A stretch of 5,872 nucleotides of DNA from Bacteroidales bacterium (GTDB taxonomy: Bacteria > Bacteroidota > Bacteroidia > Bacteroidales > B39-G9): the NCBI GenBank assembly GCA_023145555.1, contig JAGLDO010000141.1, positions 1 to 5,872 on the forward strand. Reading direction: 5' to 3'. A model generated the notes under the pieces. The model worked only from the letters and a program-made list of their open reading frames with translations, searched no databases and was not told where the DNA came from. Shown piece by piece: positions 1 through 5,872 of the stretch; within the stretch, counting starts at the first letter, position 1; every line of letters begins with the position of its first letter. The position numbers and the translations under genes are program-made.

Positions 1-1846
1 CTGTATGAAAAAATGCAACAGGCGTGTCTTTTACAATAATTTGTTTATAAATATTACCTGCACAGCCCGAATCTGTAACAGCAGTTAAATGAACCAAAAA
101 AGTGTCGGCATAAGTATATAGATGTTTCGGGTTTTGTAATGTGTCGCTTGTTCCATCGCCAAAATCCCAGTTCCAAGCAATTATTTCATAAGGAGATTCT
201 ATGCTCGATAAATCTATGAATGTTGTAGAATCGCCAAAACAAACAGTATCGGCAGAGAAATCAACGGTTGGCGATAATCCGTGCAAAGTTATGTTAATAG
301 AATCAACAGCCACACAGCCTAATGTGTTAGTAACAGTTAATGAATAAGAGCCTTCAGATAAAATTATGAGCAAACTGTCTGTTGAGCCGTCATTCCATAA
401 ATATGTTTCGGCTTGCTCGCTGCCTGAAATTAAGCCGATTGTTGCACCTTGACACAAAGTGGTATCATTACCGAGTGATGCAACAGCAGGGAATGAATCA
501 ATCGATATTGTAACAGCATCAGACAATCTAAAGTTGCCGAGCGAATCTGTAACTTTTACAAAATATTCGCCTGCCGACGAAATTTTAAATAAAGAATCGG
601 TAGAGCCGGTATTCCATAAAAAAGTATAATCGTTACTTAAATTAGTGTCCCATAACAAAGTGTCGCCAAAGCAAATAACAGTATCGTTAATTGTGTTAAT
701 TTTAGGGTAAGTAACAATTAAACTGTCTGATGATTCATAACCGAAAATGTCGGTAACAGTAACAGAATATGTTCCCGATTGATTAACTGTTGTTGAAACT
801 TGCCCGCTAATGCCTGTTGACCAAGAATATTCGGCAAACCGTTCACCTGCATTAATTACAGTATCGGTAAAACTACAGTTAATATTAATGTCGTAGCCGA
901 GGTTTATTGGAGGTGAATATTTGTGTCTCAAATAATCAGAATATAGTAATAATAAAGAGTCAGAATAATTATCATAAAAAACAAATTGTTCAAATAGTTT
1001 ACCATTAAAAGCATACGAACCACTTCTTGAACCAATATTATAGACGCCCTCATCAAATGTTCTATCGGCACCTAATTCAAAAATGTTATTTTGAATAAAA
1101 CCTTTAGCTGGTTTTTCATTTGTTGATGTGCTTATTCCTACTATGAAATAAGACGTGTCAGATTGACCAAAATATACTCTTTTAGATGAATTGTTATTAA
1201 ATCTCGCATCAAAATTTGTAGGTCTTAGAGATAAACCATTTTCTCCACCAAAGTTATAATAAGAAGAATAACTAGGCAATTCATCTATTTTTATGAAAGT
1301 AATAAAAGATTTTGGCAGTACAGAATTTTCGTTACTTAAATAATCGTTGCTTCCATTAAAACAGATGTAATTTTTTTGTAGTAAAGAACTATAATCTACT
1401 GTAGCTTTGTAGTTATCATCATTTTGTATAAAATTATTATGTCCCAGTAAGTCAGTTAATTTAGAAACGGAATTTGAAATGTTTTCATTACTGTCAGCCA
1501 TATACCAAGACAAATTTAATTGAGAATTATATGGGTTAATTATTTTGAAATTATAAATATTTGAAGAATAATTATTAGATGTTATTTTCCAATAATATTT
1601 ATTATCACGGCTCAATGGAATGTTAATGCTGTTAAGATTAATTAATGTGTCAATAATGATATTTGAAAAATTTGTGTCACTCGAAATTAATAGCCTTAAC
1701 TGTTCTGAGTTGTGATTATTCATCTTAAATTCTACAATGCTATCAACAAAAACGAAATTGTTTTTAGGAGCTACAGGGGTATACTTTTGTGCAAAAACAT
1801 TAGCCCCAATGAATAGAAATAAAAAAATTAAATAGTTAAATTTCAT
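1..1846 (-). CDS. Secreted multidomain surface protein (FN3-like, LamG/ConA-like, three Ig-like repeats, PKD); C-terminus beyond the window
   Basis: The frame is open from the ATG at 1846 to the left edge (615 residues seen), so the gene is partial only because the window ends. Residues 1-19 form a signal peptide with a short basic start, a hydrophobic core and a likely cut after VFA before QK. Residues about 26-105 look FN3-like, ending in YYWKI. Residues about 108-310 resemble a LamG/concanavalin-like domain: FNGSNDYLS near 163-171, and a closing YLRHKY-SPP-INLG segment at 305-317 common in Bacteroidota LamG proteins. Residues 318-522 hold three Ig-like repeats. Residues about 526-606 are a PKD domain with WNWDFGDG at 558-565. 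Such proteins are usually exported adhesins or cell-surface proteins, often type IX secretion cargo. The expected C-terminal sorting domain would lie outside the window, so that route is inference. The start codon is fixed by the signal peptide. It lies 55 nt after the GT4 gene on the same strand. Confidence 0.88.
   Translation of the reverse strand, partial: MKFNYLIFLFLFIGANVFAQKYTPVAPKNNFVFVDSIVEFKMNNHNSEQLRLLISSDTNFSNIIIDTLINLNSINIPLSRDNKYYWKITSNNYSSNIYNFKIINPYNSQLNLSWYMADSNENISNSVSKLTDLLGHNNFIQNDDNYKATVDYSSLLQKNYICFNGSNDYLSNENSVLPKSFITFIKIDELPSYSSYYNFGGENGLSLRPTNFDARFNNNSSKRVYFGQSDTSYFIVGISTSTNEKPAKGFIQNNIFELGADRTFDEGVYNIGSRSGSYAFNGKLFEQFVFYDNYSDSLLLLYSDYLRHKYSPPINLGYDININCSFTDTVINAGERFAEYSWSTGISGQVSTTVNQSGTYSVTVTDIFGYESSDSLIVTYPKINTINDTVICFGDTLLWDTNLSNDYTFLWNTGSTDSLFKISSAGEYFVKVTDSLGNFRLSDAVTISIDSFPAVASLGNDTTLCQGATIGLISGSEQAETYLWNDGSTDSLLIILSEGSYSLTVTNTLGCVAVDSINITLHGLSPTVDFSADTVCFGDSTTFIDLSSIESPYEIIAWNWDFGDGTSDTLQNPKHLYTYADTFLVHLTAVTDSGCAGNIYKQIIVKDTPVAFFHT
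281..895 (-). repeat. Three tandem Ig-like repeats within the surface protein
   Basis: At protein level three consecutive units of about 65-70 residues (about 318-382, 383-452 and 453-522) share one pattern. A first strand contains Cys (NCSFTDT, ICFGDT, LCQGAT). It is followed by a W-S/N-T/D-G core (SWSTG at 341-345, LWNTG at 410-414, LWNDG at 483-487), a G-x-Y strand (GTYSVTVTD, GEYFVKVTD, GSYSLTVTN) and a closing DSL/DSI strand. The PKD domain that follows repeats the Cys motif (VCFGDS). The repeats are diverged at DNA level, so they are an old domain duplication rather than recent DNA copies. Unit boundaries are approximate. Confidence 0.75.
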
Positions 1847-1858
1847 ATATAAATATAT

Positions 1859-1890
1859 AAAAAAAATTCATTTAAATAAAATGATGAATT
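1859..1890 (-). terminator. Weak hairpin plus T-run between the GT4 and surface-protein genes
   Basis: Read on the minus strand, a 7-bp stem (AATTCAT with ATGAATT, arms at 1884-1890 and 1865-1871, 12-nt loop) is followed directly by a T-run at 1864-1859. It lies 12 nt after the end of the GT4 gene and 12 nt before the surface-protein ATG. The shape is that of an intrinsic terminator, but the stem has only one G-C pair. It may be chance in AT-rich DNA, or a leader hairpin of the downstream gene. I saw no good promoter between it and the ATG. Confidence 0.22.
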
Positions 1891-1901
1891 ACTGCAACTT
1901 A

Positions 1902-3122
1902 TTAAGTAAAATTATTATACAAATCATAATATTTTTTTACGGTTTTTTTTCTGTCAAGTTTGCTTTTAATTGTTTTTGATGCAATATTTCCAATATTTCT
2001 AGAATCGTGTAGATTTAAACAAGCATTTTCCAACTTTATTAAAAGTTCTTCACTGGAATTATTTGAAAAGAGATTTATTGGATATAATTCAGATTGTTCT
2101 TGCAAAGCAGGAATGTCTGACGCTAAAACATAAACGCCACAAGCGGCTGCTTCTGCTGGTATTAAACCAAAAGTTTCTTGTTTTGATGAGAAAACTAAAA
2201 TGTCGCATGAATTATACATTTCTCGCATATCATCTCTATTAGTAATAAATCCTTTATTTGTTATTTTAATTTGATTATTCGTGTATAGGTTCTTTTGTAA
2301 ATTTTTTCCAAATACAATTATTTCTGATTTAACAGATATTTTTTTTAATATATCTAAAAATAATTCGGGGTTTTTAAAAGGACTTTTTGAATAAAAAAAC
2401 AAAATTCTCGGAAAGTTCCATTTTCTATTATTTTTATTAAAAAATTTTTGTGTATCTATTCCATTGTATATCATCGTAGAATTAAGCTTTTGACTATGTA
2501 CATACGCTTCTCTAAATTCTTTCAACACATATTTACTGGGAGCAACAAAACAAATTCTTTTAGCTATTTTATTATAAATTTCTTTTTTTTTCTCCAGAAA
2601 ATATTTTCTTCTATCGATTATTGGATTATTCAGAGGGTAAATGTTATTGTAAGGTGTTTTTGCTCTACCAAATTTAAATCCATTGTCGTCAAATGTATAT
2701 GCTTCTCCACCTGTCATAGACCACATATCATGGAGTGTCCAAATTATTTTTTTTTCTTTTGCAATTTTAAGTATTGACTTTAAATCAAAATATCCTCCAT
2801 GTAAGTTATGTAAATGAATAATGTCTGCGTTTTTATATTCCTTAATTTTAGATAGTTTTTTATAAGTAAAATTTATTTCTTCTGTTATAGAAAGAAGTTG
2901 TTTAAATTGTTTTTTTAGTCCAAGCTTCCATAGAACTTTATCAAAAAACAAAAACAGTTTATCTACTAAGTTTTGTTTAAATTCAAGAACATTTGTGTTG
3001 TTTGTTAATTTAGTTTTAACAATTAAATCATTATTTTTTATGTTAGATAAATATAGTGCAAATTCTTCTGCTCCTCCAGCCAAATCAGATGTATTTATAT
3101 GGAGTATTTTAATTTTTCGCAT
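1902..3122 (-). CDS. GT4-family glycosyltransferase (GT-B fold)
   Basis: This 406-residue protein has the full length of a GT4 enzyme, which transfers a sugar from a nucleotide-sugar donor with retention of configuration, usually during surface glycan assembly on the cytoplasmic side. The N-terminal domain opens with a beta strand and glycine loop (ILHINTSDLAGGAEE, 6-20). It carries the HLHNLHGGY (103-111) and WTLHDMWSMTGG (128-139) motifs seen in WcaC-like enzymes. The C-terminal domain holds the IYNGID linker (218-223) and the EX7E donor-binding motif, E316 and E324, followed by AACG (326-329). No signal peptide or membrane segment is seen. The ATG at 3122 lies inside the end of the upstream glycosyltransferase gene (14-nt overlap), which implies translational coupling. 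The sugar donor and acceptor cannot be told from sequence. Two A9 tracts interrupt the reading strand but the frame is intact. Confidence 0.9.
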   Translation of the reverse strand: MRKIKILHINTSDLAGGAEEFALYLSNIKNNDLIVKTKLTNNTNVLEFKQNLVDKLFLFFDKVLWKLGLKKQFKQLLSITEEINFTYKKLSKIKEYKNADIIHLHNLHGGYFDLKSILKIAKEKKIIWTLHDMWSMTGGEAYTFDDNGFKFGRAKTPYNNIYPLNNPIIDRRKYFLEKKKEIYNKIAKRICFVAPSKYVLKEFREAYVHSQKLNSTMIYNGIDTQKFFNKNNRKWNFPRILFFYSKSPFKNPELFLDILKKISVKSEIIVFGKNLQKNLYTNNQIKITNKGFITNRDDMREMYNSCDILVFSSKQETFGLIPAEAAACGVYVLASDIPALQEQSELYPINLFSNNSSEELLIKLENACLNLHDSRNIGNIASKTIKSKLDRKKTVKKYYDLYNNFT

Positions 3123-4050
3123 TTCTATACATAAGTTTTAGTTTGTCAACAACTTTCATTAAAAAAGTTGTTCTGGAAATTTTTTTATAAAATTTTTCAT
3201 AGGCATTTTTCGCCTTTTTATTTTCCACAATTTCTTTGTTATTAAAAGAGATGGTAGTAGTAGTCTTTATTCTTCGAATATTGTGAACTTTACTGGTATT
3301 ACAATGAACACCTGTTCCATCAAATCCAATATTATTTACTAAAGATTTTTTAGGATAAACACCTAATCCGTCATTCAGGAAAATGGTGGCATTCCAATTA
3401 ATAGCCCATGAATTTATTTTATTTGAAATGTTATCTTTTAACATTTGAGTGAACGGATATGCACCGTTAAAATCAAATTTTTTTGTCTGGTTATTTTGAA
3501 TCAACATATTTAAGAGCTTTTCTCCGGAATTTTCATATTTTTCCCAAGCTCTTTTCCACGTAGCCCAACCCCAGCTTGATGCAAATCGCAAAAAATAGAA
3601 ATCATCCTTAATGGGTATTTTTACTGGCGGAGTATATCCTCCCACATGCATTATTTTATCGCTGTCACAAAACTTGAATAATGCATGATTCATATAGTTG
3701 ATGAAATTAGAAGATAATACCAAATCATCTTCTAATACGATTATCGTATTATATTCGTTAAGTACAAAACTTACACCATACTTTATAGAATTTGCTAATC
3801 CAATATTCTTATCTTGATGTTTTATTGTAACTTTTGAGAAATGTTTTTGAACACAGTCAGATTCTATTATTTTTTTAACTTCACTAATATTCCCCAATTC
3901 TTCATCATTTGAATTTTTTTTAGGACCATCACAAAAAATAAATAAATCTGATGTCGAAACTTCAGGGTTTAAAATAAGGGTGTCTATGGTTTTTTGTGTG
4001 TGATTAGGTCTGTTAAAGACAAAAAGTGCTATTGGAGAATAATCGTTCAT
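3109..4050 (-). CDS. GNT-I-like glycosyltransferase (GT-A fold)
   Basis: A 313-residue protein with a GT-A-type nucleotide-sugar-binding half. It begins with PIALFVFNRPNHTQKTI (6-22), continues through FIFCDGPKK (37-45) and NIGLANSI (82-89), and reaches IIVLEDDLVLSSNF (103-116). E107-D108-D109 corresponds to the metal-binding DXD position and matches the EDD form known from GlcNAc-transferase I (GT13). The ASSWGWATWKRAWE segment (157-170) is characteristic of the bacterial relatives. A region around 215-248 (WAINWNATIFLNDGLG, then GFDGTGVHC) probably forms the acceptor side. No membrane segment is evident, so it should act in the cytosol or at the inner membrane face. It is the first gene of the minus-strand unit, 24 nt from a -7-like box, and overlaps the next glycosyltransferase gene by 14 nt. 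The fold is well supported; the sugar specificity is unknown, and GT2 is the alternative family label. Confidence 0.85.
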   Translation of the reverse strand: MNDYSPIALFVFNRPNHTQKTIDTLILNPEVSTSDLFIFCDGPKKNSNDEELGNISEVKKIIESDCVQKHFSKVTIKHQDKNIGLANSIKYGVSFVLNEYNTIIVLEDDLVLSSNFINYMNHALFKFCDSDKIMHVGGYTPPVKIPIKDDFYFLRFASSWGWATWKRAWEKYENSGEKLLNMLIQNNQTKKFDFNGAYPFTQMLKDNISNKINSWAINWNATIFLNDGLGVYPKKSLVNNIGFDGTGVHCNTSKVHNIRRIKTTTTISFNNKEIVENKKAKNAYEKFYKKISRTTFLMKVVDKLKLMYRNAKN

Positions 4051-4073
4051 TATTTTTATTTAAGAAATATTTA

Positions 4074-4081
4074 CAAAGTTA
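4074..4081 (-). promoter_or_regulatory. Bacteroidetes-type -7 promoter element for the glycosyltransferase operon
   Basis: On the minus strand TAACTTTG (4081 to 4074) matches the Bacteroidetes -7 consensus TAnnTTTG exactly. It ends 23 nt before the ATG at 4050, which would leave a short A-rich leader typical of the phylum. The -33 element is weak: only a TTTAG-like stretch at about 4104-4108. No Shine-Dalgarno sequence precedes the ATG. Confidence 0.45.
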
Positions 4082-4168
4082 ATAAATAAATGTTTCTTTT
4101 GTACTAAATGATTTTTTGCATTATTTGAATTTTGTTTAATACAAAAATATTGTAATTGTTTTGTTCTG

Positions 4169-4573
4169 TTGGCAGCACTAATAAATTATCAGATTTGCAA
4201 AATTATATTCAATCTTGGCAAAATACATGATGAAAGATTAATGTCAATAATTTATTCGGCAGCAGATGTTTTCGTCATTCCATCACTTGAAGATAATTTG
4301 CCCAACACAGTAATAGAATCGCTAATGTGTGGAACTCCTGTAATAGGATTTAATATTGGAGGCATATCCGATATGGTTGTACACAATATTGATGGAGTTT
4401 TATGTGAAAAACAAGATGCCGATTCTTTATTAAAAGGAATAACAACATTTTTTGATAATCAAGATTCGTTTGACAGAAATAAGATTAGAGAAAAAGCAGT
4501 TAAAAAGCATGACGAATCAGTACAGGCAGATAATTATATAGCACTTTATGAGTCTATTTTAAAAATTGCTTAA
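4169..4573 (+). pseudogene. 5'-truncated GT4 glycosyltransferase remnant (C-terminal part only)
   Basis: From about residue 17 this 134-codon frame reads as the C-terminal end of a GT4 glycosyltransferase. It has LGKIHDERLMSIIYSAADVFVIPSL (16-40), then EDNLPNTVIESLMCGTPVIGF (41-61), with D42 and E50 in the (E/D)X7E donor-site pattern, and NIGGISDMV (62-70). GT4 enzymes normally have about 350-420 residues, so the acceptor domain and the start of the donor domain are missing. The open frame has no ATG before residue 25 (4241); it can begin only at a TTG. Upstream in-frame codons back to the stop at 4109-4111 read as hydrophobic nonsense, and I saw no GT4-like sequence in other frames. This points to a deletion or rearrangement rather than a frameshift. 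The family resembles WcaC-like enzymes. It precedes the methyltransferase by 83 nt on the same strand. A protein from the internal ATG would lack most of the fold. Confidence 0.75.
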
Positions 4574-4608
4574 CATGTGGGGTGGTTCAATTTTTTTTAT
4601 TCTGTTTA

Positions 4609-4622
4609 GTATATTAATATAC
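4609..4622. repeat. 14-nt perfect palindrome upstream of the methyltransferase gene
   Basis: GTATATTAATATAC reads the same on both strands. It lies 34 nt before the methyltransferase ATG and overlaps TACCTTTA (4620-4627), a one-mismatch version of the TAnnTTTG -7 box. It could be an operator or a chance product of AT-rich DNA; no regulator gene is nearby. Confidence 0.35.
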
Positions 4623-4656
4623 CTTTAACTGTAATGTGCAATTTAAAAATATAATT

Positions 4657-5502
4657 ATGGCTAAATTAAACTACTTAAATGTTGGTTGTGGAAACAAATT
4701 TCATAAAGATTGGATAAATATTGATATGAATTCAAACAGTCCTTATGTTATTTCTCATAATTTACTTGAAGGCTTGCCATTTGAAAATGATAAATTCGAT
4801 GTAATATATCAATCACAAGTTTTAGAGCACTTTCCTAAAGAAAAAGCAACAGACTTTATAAAGGAATGTTATAGAGTTTTAAAACCTAATGGAATAATTA
4901 GAATTGTTGTTCCTGATTTAGAAAATATTGTTGATGAGTACAAATTATATTTAAACAAAAACCCAACAAATCCCGACAAAATATCAGAAGCTAATTATGA
5001 TTGGATATTATTAGAAATGTATGATCAAACTGTGAGAAATTATAGTGGAGGACAAATGGCAGAATTTATTAAACATCCGGAAGTGGCTAATATAAATTAT
5101 ATAATAGACAGAATGGGTTTTGAGGGCAAATCAATAAGAGAAAATTATTTAAAACAAAAAGAAAAGATTAATTTAAAAGATAAAAAGATTATTTATTTAT
5201 TAAAAAAAATAAAGAGAAACCTAAACGTAAAGGGTATTCACAAAATACTATTAAATTTATTTCTTACAGAAAAAGAAAAACAATATTTAAGTATTGGTAA
5301 ATTTAGGTTAGGTGGTGAAATTCATTTTTGGATGTATGATAGATTTTCATTGAGGAGATTGCTTGGAAATTGTAAATTTCGTGATATTGAGATTATGACA
5401 CCGTATAAAAGCAATATTCCTAAATGGGAAATTTATGAATTAGATGTTAAGAATAATGATGTTTATGACCCCACTTCGTTGTTTATTGAAGCAAAAAAAT
5501 AA
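4657..5502 (+). CDS. SAM-dependent methyltransferase, class I (Methyltransf_11-like)
   Basis: The 281-residue protein starts with the SAM-binding motif I strand and glycine loop (YLNVGCGNKF, 6-15), followed by WINIDM (19-24), where D23 is the likely acidic residue contacting the cofactor ribose. FDVIYQSQVLEHFP (47-60) and the YRVLKPNGIIRIVVPDLENIVDEY stretch (72-95) are the usual motif II/III region of Methyltransf_11 enzymes. A lysine-rich segment (about 160-213) separates this core from a conserved C-terminal block, LGGEIHFWMYDRFSLRRLL (218-236). Relatives with this layout often sit in exopolysaccharide or O-antigen clusters, where they methylate sugars or related intermediates; the substrate here is unknown. 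I chose the ATG at 4657 because it places the cofactor strand right at the N-terminus. An in-frame GTG at 4636 would add seven residues with no family support. It shares its strand with the truncated GT4 remnant. The leader is A/T-rich without a Shine-Dalgarno sequence. Confidence 0.87.
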   Translation: MAKLNYLNVGCGNKFHKDWINIDMNSNSPYVISHNLLEGLPFENDKFDVIYQSQVLEHFPKEKATDFIKECYRVLKPNGIIRIVVPDLENIVDEYKLYLNKNPTNPDKISEANYDWILLEMYDQTVRNYSGGQMAEFIKHPEVANINYIIDRMGFEGKSIRENYLKQKEKINLKDKKIIYLLKKIKRNLNVKGIHKILLNLFLTEKEKQYLSIGKFRLGGEIHFWMYDRFSLRRLLGNCKFRDIEIMTPYKSNIPKWEIYELDVKNNDVYDPTSLFIEAKK

Positions 5503-5590
5503 ATAATAAACTCCGTTTTCATAAGTTTGCATTAAATTTTTTAAACATATTTGCTTAACATCTCTGGTATTTTAAATAACGAGTTTACTT
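5503..5590. other. AT-rich intergenic stretch, no gene seen
   Basis: This follows the methyltransferase stop codon. A weak hairpin (AAACT at 5508-5512 with AGTTT at 5524-5528) is not followed by a clear T-run; the nearest T-rich stretch is around 5535-5540. I do not call a terminator. Nothing else could be recognised. Confidence 0.5.
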
Positions 5591-5872
5591 GTTGCGATAG
5601 TGAGGGCTTCGCTTTGAGTGAAACTCTCACTGACTTAGCTCTTTGCACCGTGCAACCGCTTTTTTGCGGTGGAACGGATAAATAATTTTACCCGTTGCTC
5701 GGTGTAAATAGCAAATTTAAAATCATCGATTTTTTGCAATTCTAATTCACCGTTAATGGTGCAAGCGTCTCGCTTGTATCTTAATTTATTTAATCGAGTT
5801 TTAATAAAAGCACAAGCGAAGACGCTTACGCTATAAATGTGGTGTTTTAAACTATTCGTCATCCTATGTTTG
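5591..5872. repeat. Palindrome-rich, GC-raised intergenic element (probable dispersed repeat), open at the right edge
   Basis: Several inverted repeats are packed together here. AGTGAG (5599-5604) pairs with CTCACT (5626-5631). TTGCAC (5643-5648) pairs with GTGCAA (5650-5655). ACCGC (5655-5659) pairs with GCGGT (5666-5670) over a T6 loop. CACC (5748-5751) pairs with GGTG (5758-5761). CAAGCG (5762-5767) pairs with CGCTTG (5771-5776), and AAGCG (5814-5818) with CGCTT (5823-5827). The arms 5763-5777 and 5812-5827 also pair with each other over 15 bp with a single bulged base. The line 5641-5700 has 28 G+C in 60, against 15 in 60 at 4861-4920 in the neighbouring gene. No transposase or integrase is present. 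It resembles the dispersed palindromic intergenic repeats of Bacteroidota genomes, but copy number cannot be judged from one window. Confidence 0.5.

Noticed and set aside
2448..2777. A 109-codon plus-strand open frame, rich in Phe, Ile and Cys
   Set aside because: It lies entirely inside the GT4 gene on the opposite strand. Its Phe-rich composition is what antisense reading of Lys-rich codons gives, and it matches no family I know.
4112..4168. In-frame upstream extension of the GT4 remnant
   Set aside because: The codons give a hydrophobic string with three Cys and no GT4 similarity. There is no ATG, and the sequence belongs to the divergent spacer.
1902..4573. The GT4 remnant as a recent duplicate of the intact GT4 gene
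   Set aside because: Their C-terminal donor regions differ at most positions (for example EDNLPNTVIES against QETFGLIPAEA), so they belong to different GT4 subfamilies.
4636..4656. Upstream GTG start for the methyltransferase, adding seven residues
   Set aside because: The added residues precede a complete family N-terminus that begins naturally at the ATG at 4657, and GTG has no ribosome-binding support here.
5508..5545. Possible intrinsic terminator after the methyltransferase
   Set aside because: The stem is only 5 bp and mostly A-T, the loop is 11 nt, and no T-run follows directly.
5635..5862. A 75-codon minus-strand open frame starting at an ATG at 5862
   Set aside because: It runs through the inverted-repeat arms, so its sequence is dictated by the palindromes. 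It shows no domain or coherent composition, and palindromic intergenic repeats often yield such spurious frames.
5591..5872. CRISPR array or integron attC site
   Set aside because: There are no regularly spaced direct repeats, and the hairpins lack the paired GTTRRRY / RYYYAAC core sites of attC.

Overview
The window looks like a piece of a Bacteroidota (Bacteroidetes) genome. The DNA is very AT-rich. One gene encodes a secreted Ig/PKD/LamG-type surface protein typical of that phylum. The clearest promoter candidate is a Bacteroidetes-type -7 box (TAnnTTTG), and leaders are A/T-rich without Shine-Dalgarno sequences. The phylum assignment is inference; no rRNA or other marker gene is present.

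Left part, minus strand (1-4081). A promoter-like site near 4074-4081 precedes a GNT-I-like GT-A glycosyltransferase (3109-4050). This overlaps by 14 nt a GT4-family glycosyltransferase (1902-3122). After 55 nt comes a large secreted protein (start at 1846, running off the left edge) with a signal peptide, an FN3-like region, a LamG/ConA-like domain, three tandem Ig-like repeats and a PKD domain. The two glycosyltransferases are almost certainly co-transcribed. The secreted protein may be a third operon member or may have its own promoter.

Right part, plus strand (4169-5502). A 5'-truncated GT4 glycosyltransferase remnant keeps only the C-terminal donor-binding part and abuts the divergent intergenic region. 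It is followed by an apparently intact SAM-dependent methyltransferase (4657-5502). The setting suggests a glycan (exopolysaccharide, O-antigen or protein-glycan) locus that has been rearranged.

Right end (5503-5872). I find no convincing gene here. From about 5591 the sequence is richer in GC and unusually dense in inverted repeats, resembling a dispersed palindromic intergenic repeat. A 75-codon open frame runs through it but is probably spurious.

I see no CRISPR array, tRNA, rRNA, transposase, integrase, toxin-antitoxin or defence gene. No clearly new system is visible. The most useful items to follow up are the truncated GT4 junction, the palindrome-rich element, and the composition break inside the large surface-protein gene.
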